64,000 nucleotides of DNA, taken from Salinivibrio sp. ES.052. GTDB taxonomy: Bacteria > Pseudomonadota > Gammaproteobacteria > Enterobacterales > Vibrionaceae. The stretch is from the NCBI RefSeq assembly GCF_900141775.1, contig NZ_FSRI01000003.1, forward strand, positions 558,001 to 622,000, given 5' to 3'. Under the pieces are notes generated by a model. It did no database searches and had not been told where the DNA came from. It was given only the letters and a program-made list of their open reading frames with translations. Below are positions 45,171 to 55,014 of the stretch, piece by piece (within the stretch, counting starts at the first letter, position 1; each line of letters begins with the position of its first letter). Position numbers and translations under genes: made by a program.

Positions 45171-45267
45171 CCTCGTCCCAACAGCGCGCCCACTTTTTAC
45201 GCCACGTAAACGGCCGTTCGCACGTCAAACATACCTTGCTGGGAAGATGTGGCTTTTTATGCGCCAT
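45106..45267 (-). CDS. DUF2256 small zinc-binding protein
   Basis: 53 aa. [20 protein letters not shown] with a following VRYCSDRCR gives the four-Cys zinc motif of DUF2256. Such genes often sit beside cryptochrome/photolyase genes, as here: its ATG lies 11 bp inside the end of the photolyase gene. Function unknown. It overlaps the LysR gene tail by 65 bp on the opposite strand. Confidence 0.88.
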   Translation of the reverse strand: MAHKKPHLPSKVCLTCERPFTWRKKWARCWDEVRYCSDRCRREGRRHARAAKI

Positions 45268-46831
45268 CTTGGTTGCCTCCAGTAGACTGAGTGGCAGGTG
45301 AACGTGATTGTTGAGTGCGCTTGTCCGCGTTCTCAGGGCTATTTGTTGGCTCAGGGCTATTTGTTGGCTCAGGGCTGCTTGGACGCACATGGGTGGCGAG
45401 GATCCGTGCTTTCTCGATACGAACGGCGTCTTGTTGACGAAACGACCATAAAATATCTCGCGCTCGCTTGCCGGTTTGTTCGATATCGACAATGGGTTTC
45501 GGGTAGTCTTCGCCAGGCACCACACCGTACATCATCGCTTCCATGTCGGTCATTTGCCATGGGGTGTGGATCAAACTGTCGGGCAAGGGAGAAAGCTCGG
45601 GTAACCATTCACGAATAAATGCCCCCTCGGGATCTTGCTCCTGCGATTGTTTCACTGGGTTATAAATACGCAAGGTATTGGCGCCTGTCACGCCCGCTTG
45701 CATTTGAAATTGGGGATAATGAATACCGGGCTCAAAATCGAGAAATAACTGCGCGAGGTGATGCACACCGCGCCGCCAATCAATCAACAAATGGTGGGTT
45801 AAAAAGCTGACCAGCATCGCCCGCATCCGAAAGTTGATATAGCCAGTGGCGTGTAGGCAACGCATACAAGCATCGACAAGCGGATAACCGGTATTACCTT
45901 GTTGCCATGCGAGCAGGTGCGCATCGCTCTGCGGACCGTTTGCGTACTCAAAATGTAAGTAGCCTCGATTGACGGGCCGATGCTCCATGTGGTGCTCGCT
46001 TTCAAATTTCTGCATAAAATGACAGTGCCAATGCAAACGCGACACCATGGCCACCAGCGCCCGTCGCCAGCCCTTTTTCTGCCAATGGAGGAGGGTGATT
46101 TGATACATCTCGCGCAAGCTGATATTACCCCAAGCAAGATAGGGTGACAGTCGCGTACAGCTTTTGCGGCTGGCGAGTGGTTTAGAGATGTGGCGCTGAT
46201 AGCGTTGCCCACGCTCGCGGAAAAAAGACTGCAAGGTTTTATACGCCCAACTCGGCCCGCCGGGTTGAAAGCGTGGCGCGGGCGAATCCCAGTTATGGTG
46301 ACCGAGCGAAGGTAGCGTGAGTGATGCGTTTAGCCAGCGCGCTTGTTGCCAATCAGGATCGGCAAGGGGAGCGCGCATCACTTTTTGCCATTCAGCGTCC
46401 CAATCAACTCGATTTTTAGCGCCGCGGATCACCGCCCCAGTGGGGGATTCATGCCACGGGATCTGATGGCTCTCTAGCCATTTCGCCACCGCTTTATCAC
46501 GAGAAAACGTCGCGTCGACGCCAATTTCTTGATGGCTGTAAACCGCGCCAATGGCCTGTTGCTGGTGGATGGCGTCGAAAACGGCGAGTGCCTCTCCTTG
46601 GCAAATGGTGACGTGACCGCCTAGTGGTGCGAGCTGTTGATTGAGATCGCCCAGCGATTGCCAGACAAATCGCCAATGGCGCTTACTATGGTGCGGATCG
46701 TTAAGCAGCAGCGGCTCAAACAGGTACAGGATCACCAAGGGGCGCCCCGCTGCAATGGCGGCTTGTAATGGGGCATGATCCCGCAGGCGTAAATCGCGTT
46801 TTAGCCACACAAGGCTGATGGGCGTGGACAT
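45257..46831 (-). CDS. Cryptochrome/photolyase family protein
   Basis: 524 aa. N-terminal alpha/beta domain [20 protein letters not shown] binds an antenna; the C-terminal FAD domain carries [10 protein letters not shown], the [16 protein letters not shown] region, [14 protein letters not shown] and [20 protein letters not shown], then [20 protein letters not shown]. Repairs UV dimers or senses blue light; subclass not decided. The last about 40 residues are a low-complexity Ser-Pro-Glu-Asn tail with repeated SPEPTN units (tandem 18-bp DNA repeat near 45334-45375), longer than usual. Coupled to DUF2256. Confidence 0.9.
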   Translation of the reverse strand: MSTPISLVWLKRDLRLRDHAPLQAAIAAGRPLVILYLFEPLLLNDPHHSKRHWRFVWQSLGDLNQQLAPLGGHVTICQGEALAVFDAIHQQQAIGAVYSHQEIGVDATFSRDKAVAKWLESHQIPWHESPTGAVIRGAKNRVDWDAEWQKVMRAPLADPDWQQARWLNASLTLPSLGHHNWDSPAPRFQPGGPSWAYKTLQSFFRERGQRYQRHISKPLASRKSCTRLSPYLAWGNISLREMYQITLLHWQKKGWRRALVAMVSRLHWHCHFMQKFESEHHMEHRPVNRGYLHFEYANGPQSDAHLLAWQQGNTGYPLVDACMRCLHATGYINFRMRAMLVSFLTHHLLIDWRRGVHHLAQLFLDFEPGIHYPQFQMQAGVTGANTLRIYNPVKQSQEQDPEGAFIREWLPELSPLPDSLIHTPWQMTDMEAMMYGVVPGEDYPKPIVDIEQTGKRARDILWSFRQQDAVRIEKARILATHVRPSSPEPTNSPEPTNSPENADKRTQQSRSPATQSTGGNQDGA

Positions 46832-47071
46832 GTCTCTCTCTGTTATCGCTGCTTCAATTTCTTGTTTACCTTTAGCGATACGAGCCCGAACGACACTTAG
46901 ATCCCTGGTTTTGACTTGGTTAATGTCTAATTTCTCTCATTAACAAGCGCTAAGCGCACAAAGCGAAATCAAAATGGTTTGCATTTGCCTTTTAAGCATC
47001 GGAAAATTACTGTTCGCAGAAATAACTGACAGGCGCATCCCGCGCTTGTACATAAGCAGTAGGATCGGGAT

Positions 47072-47851
47072 ATGTTAGAGGCAAAGGACGTTGCGTTTGC
47101 CGTCAACGGAAACGTGTTACTCGATAAGGTGAGCTTGTCGTTTACGCCCGGAAAGATCTGTGCGTTAGTTGGGCACAACGGCTCGGGCAAGTCGACCTTG
47201 ATAAAACTGTTGGCGCAACAACAAGCAACCAGCAGCGGACAGATTGCATTAGACCAAAAGCCCTTGTCGAAATGGTCAGAAAAAGCCTTTGCGCGCGAGG
47301 TGGCGTATTTGCCACAGCATTTACCGGCAACAGACAACTTGACCGGGTATGAGTTGGTCAGTTTTGGTCGCTATCCTTGGCATGGTTTGCTGGGGCGGTT
47401 GACCAAAGCCGATCACCAAGCGATCAACGAGGCAATGACGCTGACTGGCACCCAAGATTATGCCGAGCGCTTGGTCGATACGTTGTCAGGGGGCGAGCGC
47501 CAACGGTTGTGGATTGCGATGCTGCTGGCACAGCAAACGCGGTACTTACTGCTCGATGAGCCGCTATCTGCACTGGATGTGGCCCACCAAGTGGAAGTGA
47601 TGACCTTGGTGCGCAAACTCAGTCGAGAGCTGGATAAGTCCATTATTATCGTGGTGCACGACATTAATATGGCGGCACGTTTTTGTGATGAGATTGTCGC
47701 GCTGCACAGCGGACAAGTCCTGACTCAAGGCGCGGTCAGCGATGTGTTTCAAGAGTCGGCCCTTAAATCGATTTATGGTATTGAGATGCCGATTGCCGAT
47801 CATGCCGCCGGCTATGCGGTTGCTATGCCGGGGGAGTTATCGCCGGTATGA
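47072..47851 (+). CDS. fhuC: Ferric hydroxamate ABC transporter ATP-binding protein
   Basis: 259 aa. Walker A VGHNGSGKSTLIKLLA, signature LSGGERQRLWIAMLLAQQ, Walker B YLLLDEPLSAL and the His switch VVHDINMAARF are intact. The gene is the first of a tight fhuC-D-B unit, which supports ferrichrome-type siderophore import. Ribosome site AGGATCGGG. No clear Fur box was found in the 240 bp upstream, where the gene borders the divergent photolyase. Confidence 0.92.
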   Translation: MLEAKDVAFAVNGNVLLDKVSLSFTPGKICALVGHNGSGKSTLIKLLAQQQATSSGQIALDQKPLSKWSEKAFAREVAYLPQHLPATDNLTGYELVSFGRYPWHGLLGRLTKADHQAINEAMTLTGTQDYAERLVDTLSGGERQRLWIAMLLAQQTRYLLLDEPLSALDVAHQVEVMTLVRKLSRELDKSIIIVVHDINMAARFCDEIVALHSGQVLTQGAVSDVFQESALKSIYGIEMPIADHAAGYAVAMPGELSPV

Positions 47852-48711
47852 TCAAGTCTTCGTTCTTGACGCTTATAGCCTGGCTGACCGCGGCCATGAT
47901 GTCAGCGAGCGCCATCGCGTCGCCTCGTATTCTCTCGCTGGATTGGACCCAAACTGAAACCTTGCTGGCGCTAGGCATTACTCCAATCGCGGTCGCGCAA
48001 AAGGCAGATTACAATTCGTGGGTGAAAGCCCCGCCCATTCCAGAAAACACCGTCGATATTGGCCTTCGCACCCAGCCGAATATGGAGCGTTTGGCTGAGC
48101 TTCACCCCGATAAAATTCTGATTTCACCCATTTTTAAGGCGATGAAGCCCAAGCTAAGCACCATTGCGCCGGTGAGCTCGATTCCTTTATATGAAAGTGG
48201 CTTAAGCTGGGCATCGTTAAAAACCGTGACGCGGCAAATTGCGCGCGAGGCTAACCGTCCAGAGGCCGGTGAAACTCTGATTGCTAATGCGAAACAGCAA
48301 TTGGCGAGCCTGCGCGATACGATCCCCGGTGAACAACCACCGCTTCTGATGATTCAATTTCTCGACGCCAACCATGTGCGGGTGTTTGGGACGAACAGCT
48401 TGTATCACGCCGCCATCAGTGAATTGGGGCTGAACAATGCGTGGCAGAACACCACCAACAGTTGGGGATTTAGCATGGTCTCCACCCGCGAGCTGCTTGA
48501 CCTTGATGCGCAGCTGGTGATTGTGCGCCCGCTCCCCGCGGGCGTCGAGCAAACCCTTCAGACTAATATGTTTTGGCAATATTTGGTTAAACGTACGGGG
48601 CATACGCCATTGATGATTGATCCGGTATGGAGCTTTGGCGCGATTCCGTCGGCGTTACGTTTTGCCCGCCTTGTGACCGCAGCATTGACCGAGCAAGGAG
48701 GGCAGTCATGA
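47848..48711 (+). CDS. fhuD: Ferric hydroxamate periplasmic binding protein
   Basis: 287 aa, class III binding protein with signal peptide ([20 protein letters not shown]). Contains [20 protein letters not shown] and [20 protein letters not shown], both typical of FhuD. Overlaps fhuC and fhuB by 4 bp each (ATGA). Delivers ferric hydroxamates from the outer-membrane receptor (gene not in window) to FhuB. Confidence 0.9.
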   Translation: MIKSSFLTLIAWLTAAMMSASAIASPRILSLDWTQTETLLALGITPIAVAQKADYNSWVKAPPIPENTVDIGLRTQPNMERLAELHPDKILISPIFKAMKPKLSTIAPVSSIPLYESGLSWASLKTVTRQIAREANRPEAGETLIANAKQQLASLRDTIPGEQPPLLMIQFLDANHVRVFGTNSLYHAAISELGLNNAWQNTTNSWGFSMVSTRELLDLDAQLVIVRPLPAGVEQTLQTNMFWQYLVKRTGHTPLMIDPVWSFGAIPSALRFARLVTAALTEQGGQS

Positions 48712-50675
48712 AACTGAACCTATTATGGGTGCCCTTGGCATTACTGGCAGCATTGTTGAGCCTCGCCTCCACTCTGTTGGGGCAGTGGAACGTAAGTTCG
48801 TCGATGCTCTGGCATTCCTTGTGGTCGCTGGATGACAGTGCGTCGATTGGGGTGGTGATGCATTTAACCTGGTGGCCGCGCTTGGTCACTGCATTACTGG
48901 CCGGGGCGTGTTTGGGGCTGGCCGGTACTTTAATGCAACAGGTGTTGCGTAACCCACTGGCCTCACCGTCGACGCTGGGGGTGGCGAATGGCGCTAGCTT
49001 GGCGCTGATGCTTGCGACGCTTTATGCCCCTTGGCTACTGACTTGGTCGAGCGCGATGGTGGCGATGTCTGGCGGAGTGTTGACCATGCTGGTGGTGTTT
49101 GCGCTAGCATGGCGACGCGGCCTATCGCCCACCGTGGTGGTGATCGCGGGGTTGATTTTAAACCTCTACTGCGGCGCGCTAAGCACCGTGCTGCTGTTGA
49201 TGAATCAAGAAGCGCTACACGGCATGATGGTGTGGGGCGCGGGCTCGATGGTGCAAACCGACTGGCACAGTGTGCAAGCCTTATTGCCACGTGTTGGATT
49301 GGCGGTCGTGTTGATCCTTGCCTTATTAAAGCCGCTCAACGTCTTGAGTCTTTCGGATGAAGGGGCGAAAAGCTTGGGCGTATCACTGGCGAAAATCCGT
49401 GTGATTGCTCTAGGGCTATCGGTTCTTCTGACCGCGTGGGTAGTTAGCTTGATTGGCGTGATTGGCTTTGTCGGTCTCGCCGCGCCCGCGATTGCGCGTT
49501 TATGTGGCGCACGTAAGCTTATCACCCGTTTGAGCTTGGCTATGATTTTAGGTGCCTTGATGTTGGCAGCCACCGATTTGGCTGTCCAACTGTTACCCGG
49601 CCGCCGGGCAATGATGGTGCCTACGGGCGCCGCTACGGCAGCGTTAGGTGCGCCGCTATTATTGTGGCTGTTGCCACGGGTGTCACTGGGGAATCGTCAA
49701 CGCCAACAAATGCATGCCGGTACGTCCGCACCACGCCAGGATTGGCCACTAGGCCGAACGCTGATGTTACTGGTGTTGGGTGTGGTGATTTTTGCCACCG
49801 TATCGCGTCAAAGTGAGGGCTGGCAGTGGCTGGCGCTCAGCGGCGATTGGTCCTTGTTGGAATGGCGCTTGCCACGCTTGCTGGCCGCGGCATTGGCGGG
49901 TGGTGTGCTTGCTGTTGCGGGTGCCGTGCTTCAGCGTTTGAGTGCCAACCCGATGGCGAGCCCTGAAGTGATGGGGATCAGTGCCGGTACGGCGCTGGGA
50001 CTGATTGTCACTATTTTTGCTGGCATGGGCGCATCTATGCTGAGCTTATATGTCGGCGGCTTAATCGGTGCGGGGGCAACCTTGGCGTTGATTGTGCTGC
50101 TTAATCGCAAAACCGGCTTTCAGCCAGAAAAGGTATTGCTTACAGGCGTCGCCATAGCCGCACTGATGCAAGCGGTACAAAGCTTCTTGATGGCAGGTGG
50201 CGATCCTCGCGCCTATCAAGTGCTCGCGTGGATTTCAGGCTCAACCTACTATGTGACTGACAGTACGGTGACCACATTGGCCCTGGTCGCCGCGGTGCTG
50301 GTGGCACTGGGGTTAATGTGTCAGCGTTGGCTCGATATTTTGCCGCTCGGTGGCGAAACTGCTCAATCACTGGGGGTTAAGGTAGGGCGTGCCCGCATGC
50401 TGTTGCTGGCTCTCGTCGCGGTCATGACCGTCAGTGCTACCTTGGTGGTGGGGCCGCTCAGCTTTGTCGGCTTGATGGCGCCACATATTGCGCGCAGTTG
50501 GGGAGCGAAAAATGCTCGGGCGCATATGATCACCGCCGGATTGATTGGCATGGGATTGATGCTGTTTGCAGATTGGCTCGGACGACAATGGTTATATCCG
50601 CAAGAAATGCCAGCAGGGATCATTGCCTCCTTGATTGGCGGGCTCTACCTAATGGTTGTGCTACGTAAGCTATAG
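48708..50675 (+). CDS. fhuB: Ferric hydroxamate permease, fused double-length FhuB
   Basis: 655 aa from the ATG at 48708. Two FecCD-type halves in one chain: [20 protein letters not shown] and [20 protein letters not shown] in the first; [20 protein letters not shown] and [20 protein letters not shown] in the second. About 20 hydrophobic segments. The fused form is characteristic of FhuB. Last gene of the operon, before a terminator. Confidence 0.93.
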   Translation: MKLNLLWVPLALLAALLSLASTLLGQWNVSSSMLWHSLWSLDDSASIGVVMHLTWWPRLVTALLAGACLGLAGTLMQQVLRNPLASPSTLGVANGASLALMLATLYAPWLLTWSSAMVAMSGGVLTMLVVFALAWRRGLSPTVVVIAGLILNLYCGALSTVLLLMNQEALHGMMVWGAGSMVQTDWHSVQALLPRVGLAVVLILALLKPLNVLSLSDEGAKSLGVSLAKIRVIALGLSVLLTAWVVSLIGVIGFVGLAAPAIARLCGARKLITRLSLAMILGALMLAATDLAVQLLPGRRAMMVPTGAATAALGAPLLLWLLPRVSLGNRQRQQMHAGTSAPRQDWPLGRTLMLLVLGVVIFATVSRQSEGWQWLALSGDWSLLEWRLPRLLAAALAGGVLAVAGAVLQRLSANPMASPEVMGISAGTALGLIVTIFAGMGASMLSLYVGGLIGAGATLALIVLLNRKTGFQPEKVLLTGVAIAALMQAVQSFLMAGGDPRAYQVLAWISGSTYYVTDSTVTTLALVAAVLVALGLMCQRWLDILPLGGETAQSLGVKVGRARMLLLALVAVMTVSATLVVGPLSFVGLMAPHIARSWGAKNARAHMITAGLIGMGLMLFADWLGRQWLYPQEMPAGIIASLIGGLYLMVVLRKL

Positions 50676-50717
50676 TTTTAACACACGGTGATCGACAGGA
50701 TCGCCTCATCCCTAACT

Positions 50718-50745
50718 AAAGAGATGCAGTTTGCATCTCTTTTTG
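50718..50745 (+). terminator. Intrinsic terminator after fhuB
   Basis: AGAGATGCA / TGCATCTCT stem with a 3-5 nt loop followed by TTTTTG. Confidence 0.92.
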
Positions 50746-50762
50746 TTTGAGGAGCCAAGAGA

Positions 50763-51497
50763 ATGAACAGTGATTCTGTGCAGCGTGTGGCGGTTGTCGG
50801 CGTAGGCGGCGCGATTGGCGAAGCCTTTTGCCGCGCATTGCTCGACAAGCCATCCATTCAGCAAGTCTTTGCCCTAGGGCGTCACCCCGCGCCACTTGCC
50901 GAAATAAGTGAAAAGGTCACACCGGTGGCGGTGAACATTCGCGATGAGGCATCGATACAAGCGGCGGCCGAGCAGATCGACGATAACCGTTTAGATGCGG
51001 TGATCATTGCCTCGGGAATGCTGCATGATGATGCGGTCAGCCCAGAAAAGCGGCTCGGTGCTTGCAGCAGTGAGGCGATGCACCAGCTCTTTGACGTCAA
51101 CGCCGTCGCGCCGCTGCTATTGAGCAAGCACCTCACGCCCAAATTGAAACGCAACGCCGAGGCTAAGCTCGCCATCTTGTCGGCGCGCGTAGGCAGTATC
51201 AGTGATAACCGTGCGGGCGGTTGGTACGCCTATCGTGCAAGTAAAGCGGCGGTGAACATGCTGATCAAATGCATGAGCATTGAGCTTGGCCGCCAAGACA
51301 AATCATTGACCGTGGTTGGCCTGCATCCGGGGACGGTAGACAGTCGTTTATCCGCGCCATTCCAAGCCAATGTTAAGCCCGGCAAGTTATTCAGCCCAGC
51401 TCAATCGGCTGGCTACTTGCTGTCGGTGTTGGATGGCCTCGACAGTCGCCACACGGGTCGCTTGTTTGCGTGGGACGGGGAAGAAATTGCCCCTTAG
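50763..51497 (+). CDS. SDR-family oxidoreductase
   Basis: 244 aa. The NAD(P)-binding start VAVVGVGGAIGEAFCRALLD is a slight variant of the TGxxxGIG motif. NAVAPLLLSKHLTPKLKR, the catalytic Ser in LAILSARVGSISDN and the WYAYRASKAAVNMLIKCMSI segment (Y-x-x-x-K) complete the SDR active site. It resembles the C-factor/CsgA-like subgroup. GAGGAGCC precedes the ATG. Substrate unknown; no linked pathway genes. Confidence 0.88.
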   Translation: MNSDSVQRVAVVGVGGAIGEAFCRALLDKPSIQQVFALGRHPAPLAEISEKVTPVAVNIRDEASIQAAAEQIDDNRLDAVIIASGMLHDDAVSPEKRLGACSSEAMHQLFDVNAVAPLLLSKHLTPKLKRNAEAKLAILSARVGSISDNRAGGWYAYRASKAAVNMLIKCMSIELGRQDKSLTVVGLHPGTVDSRLSAPFQANVKPGKLFSPAQSAGYLLSVLDGLDSRHTGRLFAWDGEEIAP

Positions 51498-51514
51498 GGT
51501 AGGGCAGAGTCGAA

Positions 51515-51820
51515 TTATTTCCAGTGGAGTGGCTGCTCAAGTGTCGATAGCGGCTTTTCACTGCCAAGTCCTATCATTTCGTCATACGCCGTGTCGGTAA
51601 CTAACACGTACTGCGCGGCGTTAATCCATTCGAAATCATCTTTCACCGCCAGCAAGCTGCGGGATAAATAGGGCTTATCGCCGTGATAAATCAGCTTCTG
51701 CTCCACCGTATCGCCGTGACGCAAAAAGGCGATGGCTTGATATAGCATGCCATCAATGCCACGGATCTGAATCTTGTCAATGTTGTCGTAATTTATCAGT
51801 TCGCTCAGTTGTAAATTCAT
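51515..51820 (-). CDS. Small protein, probable DUF6482 family
   Basis: 101 aa, starting at ATG 51820 (AGGA 6 nt upstream; GTG at 51823 also possible). Layout MNLQLSELINYDNIDKIQIR, then LYQAIAFLRHGDTVEQKLIY resembles the DUF6482 proteins of gammaproteobacteria. No catalytic motif; function unknown. The assignment is from general pattern. Confidence 0.6.
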   Translation of the reverse strand: MNLQLSELINYDNIDKIQIRGIDGMLYQAIAFLRHGDTVEQKLIYHGDKPYLSRSLLAVKDDFEWINAAQYVLVTDTAYDEMIGLGSEKPLSTLEQPLHWK

Positions 51821-52090
51821 CACTCGTCCTTGCTGTTATGCCTTTTCCTACCACTACGAGCCATGGGCGCGAGCGGATCCCTCGAGGGTGATGCATTACC
51901 AATGGCGGCAGCCTTTTGGATATGTGATGTAAAATAAATGTTACGCAAAGGTAAAATTAAAACCAGGGTGAGAAGATGATTTTATCGGTCAAGTCGACGT
52001 AACCTGTGAGTAACGGAGACAATGCGTAAGGCTGACTGCCGCTGTTTACGCGCGATTTTTTACGCCAGACAACGACACAAGGCGGTGAAC

Positions 52091-52915
52091 GTGAAACAGA
52101 GTAAATACGAATCCAAACCACTCGATGAGCTGGGTCGTGTAGCCTGGTCGGCACAAGAAAACGATGTATGGCGCCAGCTAGTTACGCGGCAGCTTGCATG
52201 TATCAAGGACAAAGCATGTCAGGAATATCTCGACGGGTTGCGAATGCTGGATTTGCCGCATGATACGGTGCCACAGATCCCAGATGTGAATGCTGTGTTA
52301 ATGCGAGAAACGGGCTGGCAAGTGGCCCCGGTGCCTGCATTGATTGATTTTGACCATTTCTTCGCCTTGCTGGCAGATAAGAAATTCCCTGCGGCGACGT
52401 TTTTGCGCACCAAAGACGATTTCGATTACTTGCAAGAGCCGGATTATTTCCATGAGATATTCGGTCACTGTGCGATGCTGACCCACCCAGCGTTCGCTGA
52501 GTTTACCCATATGTATGGCCAACTGGGTAAGCAGGCCACGCCCAAAGAGCGCGTCTATCTTGCACGCTTGTATTGGTTTACGGTCGAGTTTGGTTTACTC
52601 AGTGACTCGCAAGGCAATCGCAGTATTTATGGCGGCGGGATCTTGTCTTCGCCGGCGGAGACCGAGTACGCCTTTAATAGCGACAAAGCGGTGCGTAAGC
52701 CTTTAGAAGTGATAGATGTCATGCGTACGCCATATCGGATTGACATCATGCAACCCATTTACTTTACCATTGAGTCGATTGACGATTTATTTGCCATCAG
52801 CCAACGTGACTTGATCGCTGATGTGCATCAAGCGATGGAGCTGGGCCTTCATGCGCCTTTGTTCCCGCCCAAACCAAAAAAGACAGAACAGCAAAAGGAA
52901 ACGCAACATGTCTGA
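52091..52915 (+). CDS. phhA: Phenylalanine-4-hydroxylase
   Basis: 274 aa using GTG at 52091 (AAGG upstream); an ATG 69 bp upstream would add residues not typical of the family. Converts Phe to Tyr with tetrahydrobiopterin and non-heme iron. Iron ligands: [20 protein letters not shown] (two His of F-H-E-x-x-G-H) and [11 protein letters not shown] (Glu). [20 protein letters not shown] is the conserved N-terminal stretch. Overlaps phhB by 8 bp. Confidence 0.96.
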   Translation: MKQSKYESKPLDELGRVAWSAQENDVWRQLVTRQLACIKDKACQEYLDGLRMLDLPHDTVPQIPDVNAVLMRETGWQVAPVPALIDFDHFFALLADKKFPAATFLRTKDDFDYLQEPDYFHEIFGHCAMLTHPAFAEFTHMYGQLGKQATPKERVYLARLYWFTVEFGLLSDSQGNRSIYGGGILSSPAETEYAFNSDKAVRKPLEVIDVMRTPYRIDIMQPIYFTIESIDDLFAISQRDLIADVHQAMELGLHAPLFPPKPKKTEQQKETQHV

Positions 52916-53249
52916 ACTAACTGAGTTGAAATGTGAAGCTTGTAATATTGATGCCCCTTTGGTCAGTGCTGAGGAAATGCCAGCGCTGCTTAAAGACATC
53001 CCACAGTGGAACAAAGTGACACGAGATGGAATTGATCAGCTCGAGCGTGAGTTTACTTTCCGCAACTTTAAGTTGGCGTGGGCATTTGCCAATCAGGTGG
53101 CTGAGCTGGCCGAGCAAGAAGGCCACCATCCAGCGATCTTACTTGAGTGGGGTAAAGTGACGGTCACTTGGTGGTCGCATAAGATTAAAGGTTTACACAA
53201 AAACGACTTCATTTGTGCAGCGAAAACCGACGGTATTGCACCAGAGTAA
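52908..53249 (+). CDS. phhB: Pterin-4a-carbinolamine dehydratase
   Basis: 113 aa. Regenerates the pterin cofactor for PhhA. Seen: [20 protein letters not shown] followed by [19 protein letters not shown], the E-x-x-x-HHP plus strand signature. Translationally coupled to phhA. Complete. Confidence 0.96.
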   Translation: MSELTELKCEACNIDAPLVSAEEMPALLKDIPQWNKVTRDGIDQLEREFTFRNFKLAWAFANQVAELAEQEGHHPAILLEWGKVTVTWWSHKIKGLHKNDFICAAKTDGIAPE

Positions 53250-53260
53250 TCCATTAAAAA

Positions 53261-53291
53261 CGCCCCGAGTGTGATCTCGGGGCGTGTCTTT
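53261..53291 (+). terminator. Intrinsic terminator after phhB
   Basis: CGCCCCGAG / CTCGGGGCG stem, 6-nt loop, followed by a T-rich run. Confidence 0.88.
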
Positions 53292-53429
53292 TTTCGATAA
53301 CTGTACATCTATCCCAGCCACGCAAGTATCCTGTTGCGGCGCTTACGCATCTCATTGGCATCTCTCGGTAACCTACAGCGTAAAATAGGATGCATTTCAA
53401 AAGTGACGCGGTCACCTTTCGTGTTGTTC

Positions 53430-53621
53430 TTACTCTTCTTCACCGTCGCTTGTGTCTTTTTGCTTGATGGCAAAATACTGCGCCAGGATTTCATCGGTGA
53501 GCTCACCTTTCTCCTCAAGCGCTTTGAGTTTTGCCACAATCGCTTTTTGTTCGTCGAGTGATGGCAAGGTCTCCGGCTCATGCTCGGGTGCGTCGTCGGC
53601 AAGCTGGTCTAAAATATCCAT
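53430..53621 (-). CDS. Small acidic hypothetical protein
   Basis: 63 aa from the ATG at 53621 (AGAGGTAAAACC upstream). Acidic and helical: MDILDQLADDAPEHEPETLP, then KAIVAKLKALEEKGELTDEI. No family recognised. A conserved-looking small ORF with a good ribosome site; the longer in-frame ORF upstream is rejected. Confidence 0.6.
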   Translation of the reverse strand: MDILDQLADDAPEHEPETLPSLDEQKAIVAKLKALEEKGELTDEILAQYFAIKQKDTSDGEEE

Positions 53622-53785
53622 GGTTTTACCTCTTAAATTTGTATGAGGCGAAGCGTAGCAAACTTCGTGATTTAGCCCAAGTAAAAGGAAACTGATTGTC
53701 ACTTAAATGCACTTAACACACTCACTTTAATAAAAAAAAGGATCAGAAATGATACCTTTGGTCTACGTTTGTAGTAAGGGATTGT

Positions 53786-55012
53786 ATGGGGGAGAGTGAC
53801 GCCGTGAGTGAAATTTTTTTTTCGTGCCAGCCGATCTTTGACGAGAAGCAAAACCAATGGGGTAGTGAGCTTTTGTTTCGGGAAGGTTTGAAAAATAAGT
53901 TCCCGTCAATCGACGAAGACACAGCGACATCACGAATTCTAAGCGCTAATTTTTTATCTGGCAAAGAGCTTGATGATAGTTTGAGATATGTGGTGAGCTT
54001 TTCTGAAACGGCTTTGCTTGGGGAAATTCCTTTTTCTATTCCGGTCACTCGATTAGTCATTTGTGTGGTTGAGAAAAGCAAAGCAACGCCGATGCTGGTG
54101 AAGCAATTAGAAGCTTACCGCAAGGCGGGCTTCATGGTACTGGGTGATAGTAAGGTATTCTCTAATCGCTGGCAGCGGCACTTGCATCTATTTGATGTTA
54201 TCTCTGTGAATATGACACAAGAAAGCCTTGCAGATTGGGCTGGAGCTATTTCAGATTATCCAGATATTCAATTTTTAGCACGAAAAGTTGAGACAAAAGA
54301 GGAGTTTACTCTTGCCCAGCAACAGGGGTTTCGTTTATTCCAGGGATATTTCTTTGAGCAGCCATTAATACAAAGCCATAGTGATGTGGCACCTTCAGTG
54401 ATTAGTTTGCTCGACGCCTGTATTGTGATCAATCGCAGCCCTTACGACATTGATGAAATTACCGAAGTGATTTCAAAAGATGTCTCTCTATTGTACAAGG
54501 TAGTCACCAGTGCCAATGTCCTGGCTAAATCAAAGAAGAAAACGATTACCAACCCAAAACAAGCGGTTGTTTATCTTGGGTTGGAATCATTACGTCGATT
54601 GATCTCCTTGCTTATTATGTCAAACATGAATCATCAAGACTGTTTACATCTACAGAATGCGGCGATCTTGCGTGCTATTTTTATGCAACAGTCCGCAGCT
54701 ATGTTTAAAGATATGGATGCAGATGAGGCTTTTCTGGTCGGGGCCTTCTCTCTCCTTGACGCAATGTTAGGAGCACCAATGGAGGATTTGATTGGGCAGT
54801 TAGACATTCATAAAGATGCAAAAAAAGCACTCTTATCTCGATCAGGCCGTTACGGTGATTTGTTGGATTTATGCAAACATATTGAGCATGCTAATTGGGA
54901 ATGGGTTAGCACGGTTTGTGAAAAAATGGCGTTGAAAGAGCGTGTTGTACTTAAAGTATTCGATAACGCGCGATATCAAACCCAGACTTTAGCTGCGACG
55001 ATGCAGGTGTAA
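53786..55012 (+). CDS. EAL-HDOD signalling protein
   Basis: 408 aa. The N-terminal half is an EAL-like domain ([20 protein letters not shown] at the start, then [20 protein letters not shown] and FQGYFFEQP), but the residues that bind metal in active EAL phosphodiesterases are not all present, so catalysis is doubtful. The C-terminal HDOD domain contains [20 protein letters not shown] and [20 protein letters not shown]. The architecture matches YuxH/CdgJ-type proteins. Two bases separate it from the kinase gene, so they form an operon. Confidence 0.9.
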   Translation: MGESDAVSEIFFSCQPIFDEKQNQWGSELLFREGLKNKFPSIDEDTATSRILSANFLSGKELDDSLRYVVSFSETALLGEIPFSIPVTRLVICVVEKSKATPMLVKQLEAYRKAGFMVLGDSKVFSNRWQRHLHLFDVISVNMTQESLADWAGAISDYPDIQFLARKVETKEEFTLAQQQGFRLFQGYFFEQPLIQSHSDVAPSVISLLDACIVINRSPYDIDEITEVISKDVSLLYKVVTSANVLAKSKKKTITNPKQAVVYLGLESLRRLISLLIMSNMNHQDCLHLQNAAILRAIFMQQSAAMFKDMDADEAFLVGAFSLLDAMLGAPMEDLIGQLDIHKDAKKALLSRSGRYGDLLDLCKHIEHANWEWVSTVCEKMALKERVVLKVFDNARYQTQTLAATMQV

Positions 55013-55014
55013 CG

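Noticed and set aside
46832-47071. Fur box upstream of fhuC
   Set aside because: No convincing GATAAT-type repeat could be found by eye, although iron control is expected for this operon.
53309-53602. Minus-strand frame of 97 codons near the phhB terminator
   Set aside because: Composition is unlike a protein (rich in Lys, Arg and Ser shadows) and it overlaps the better-supported small acidic gene at 53430-53621 in another frame.
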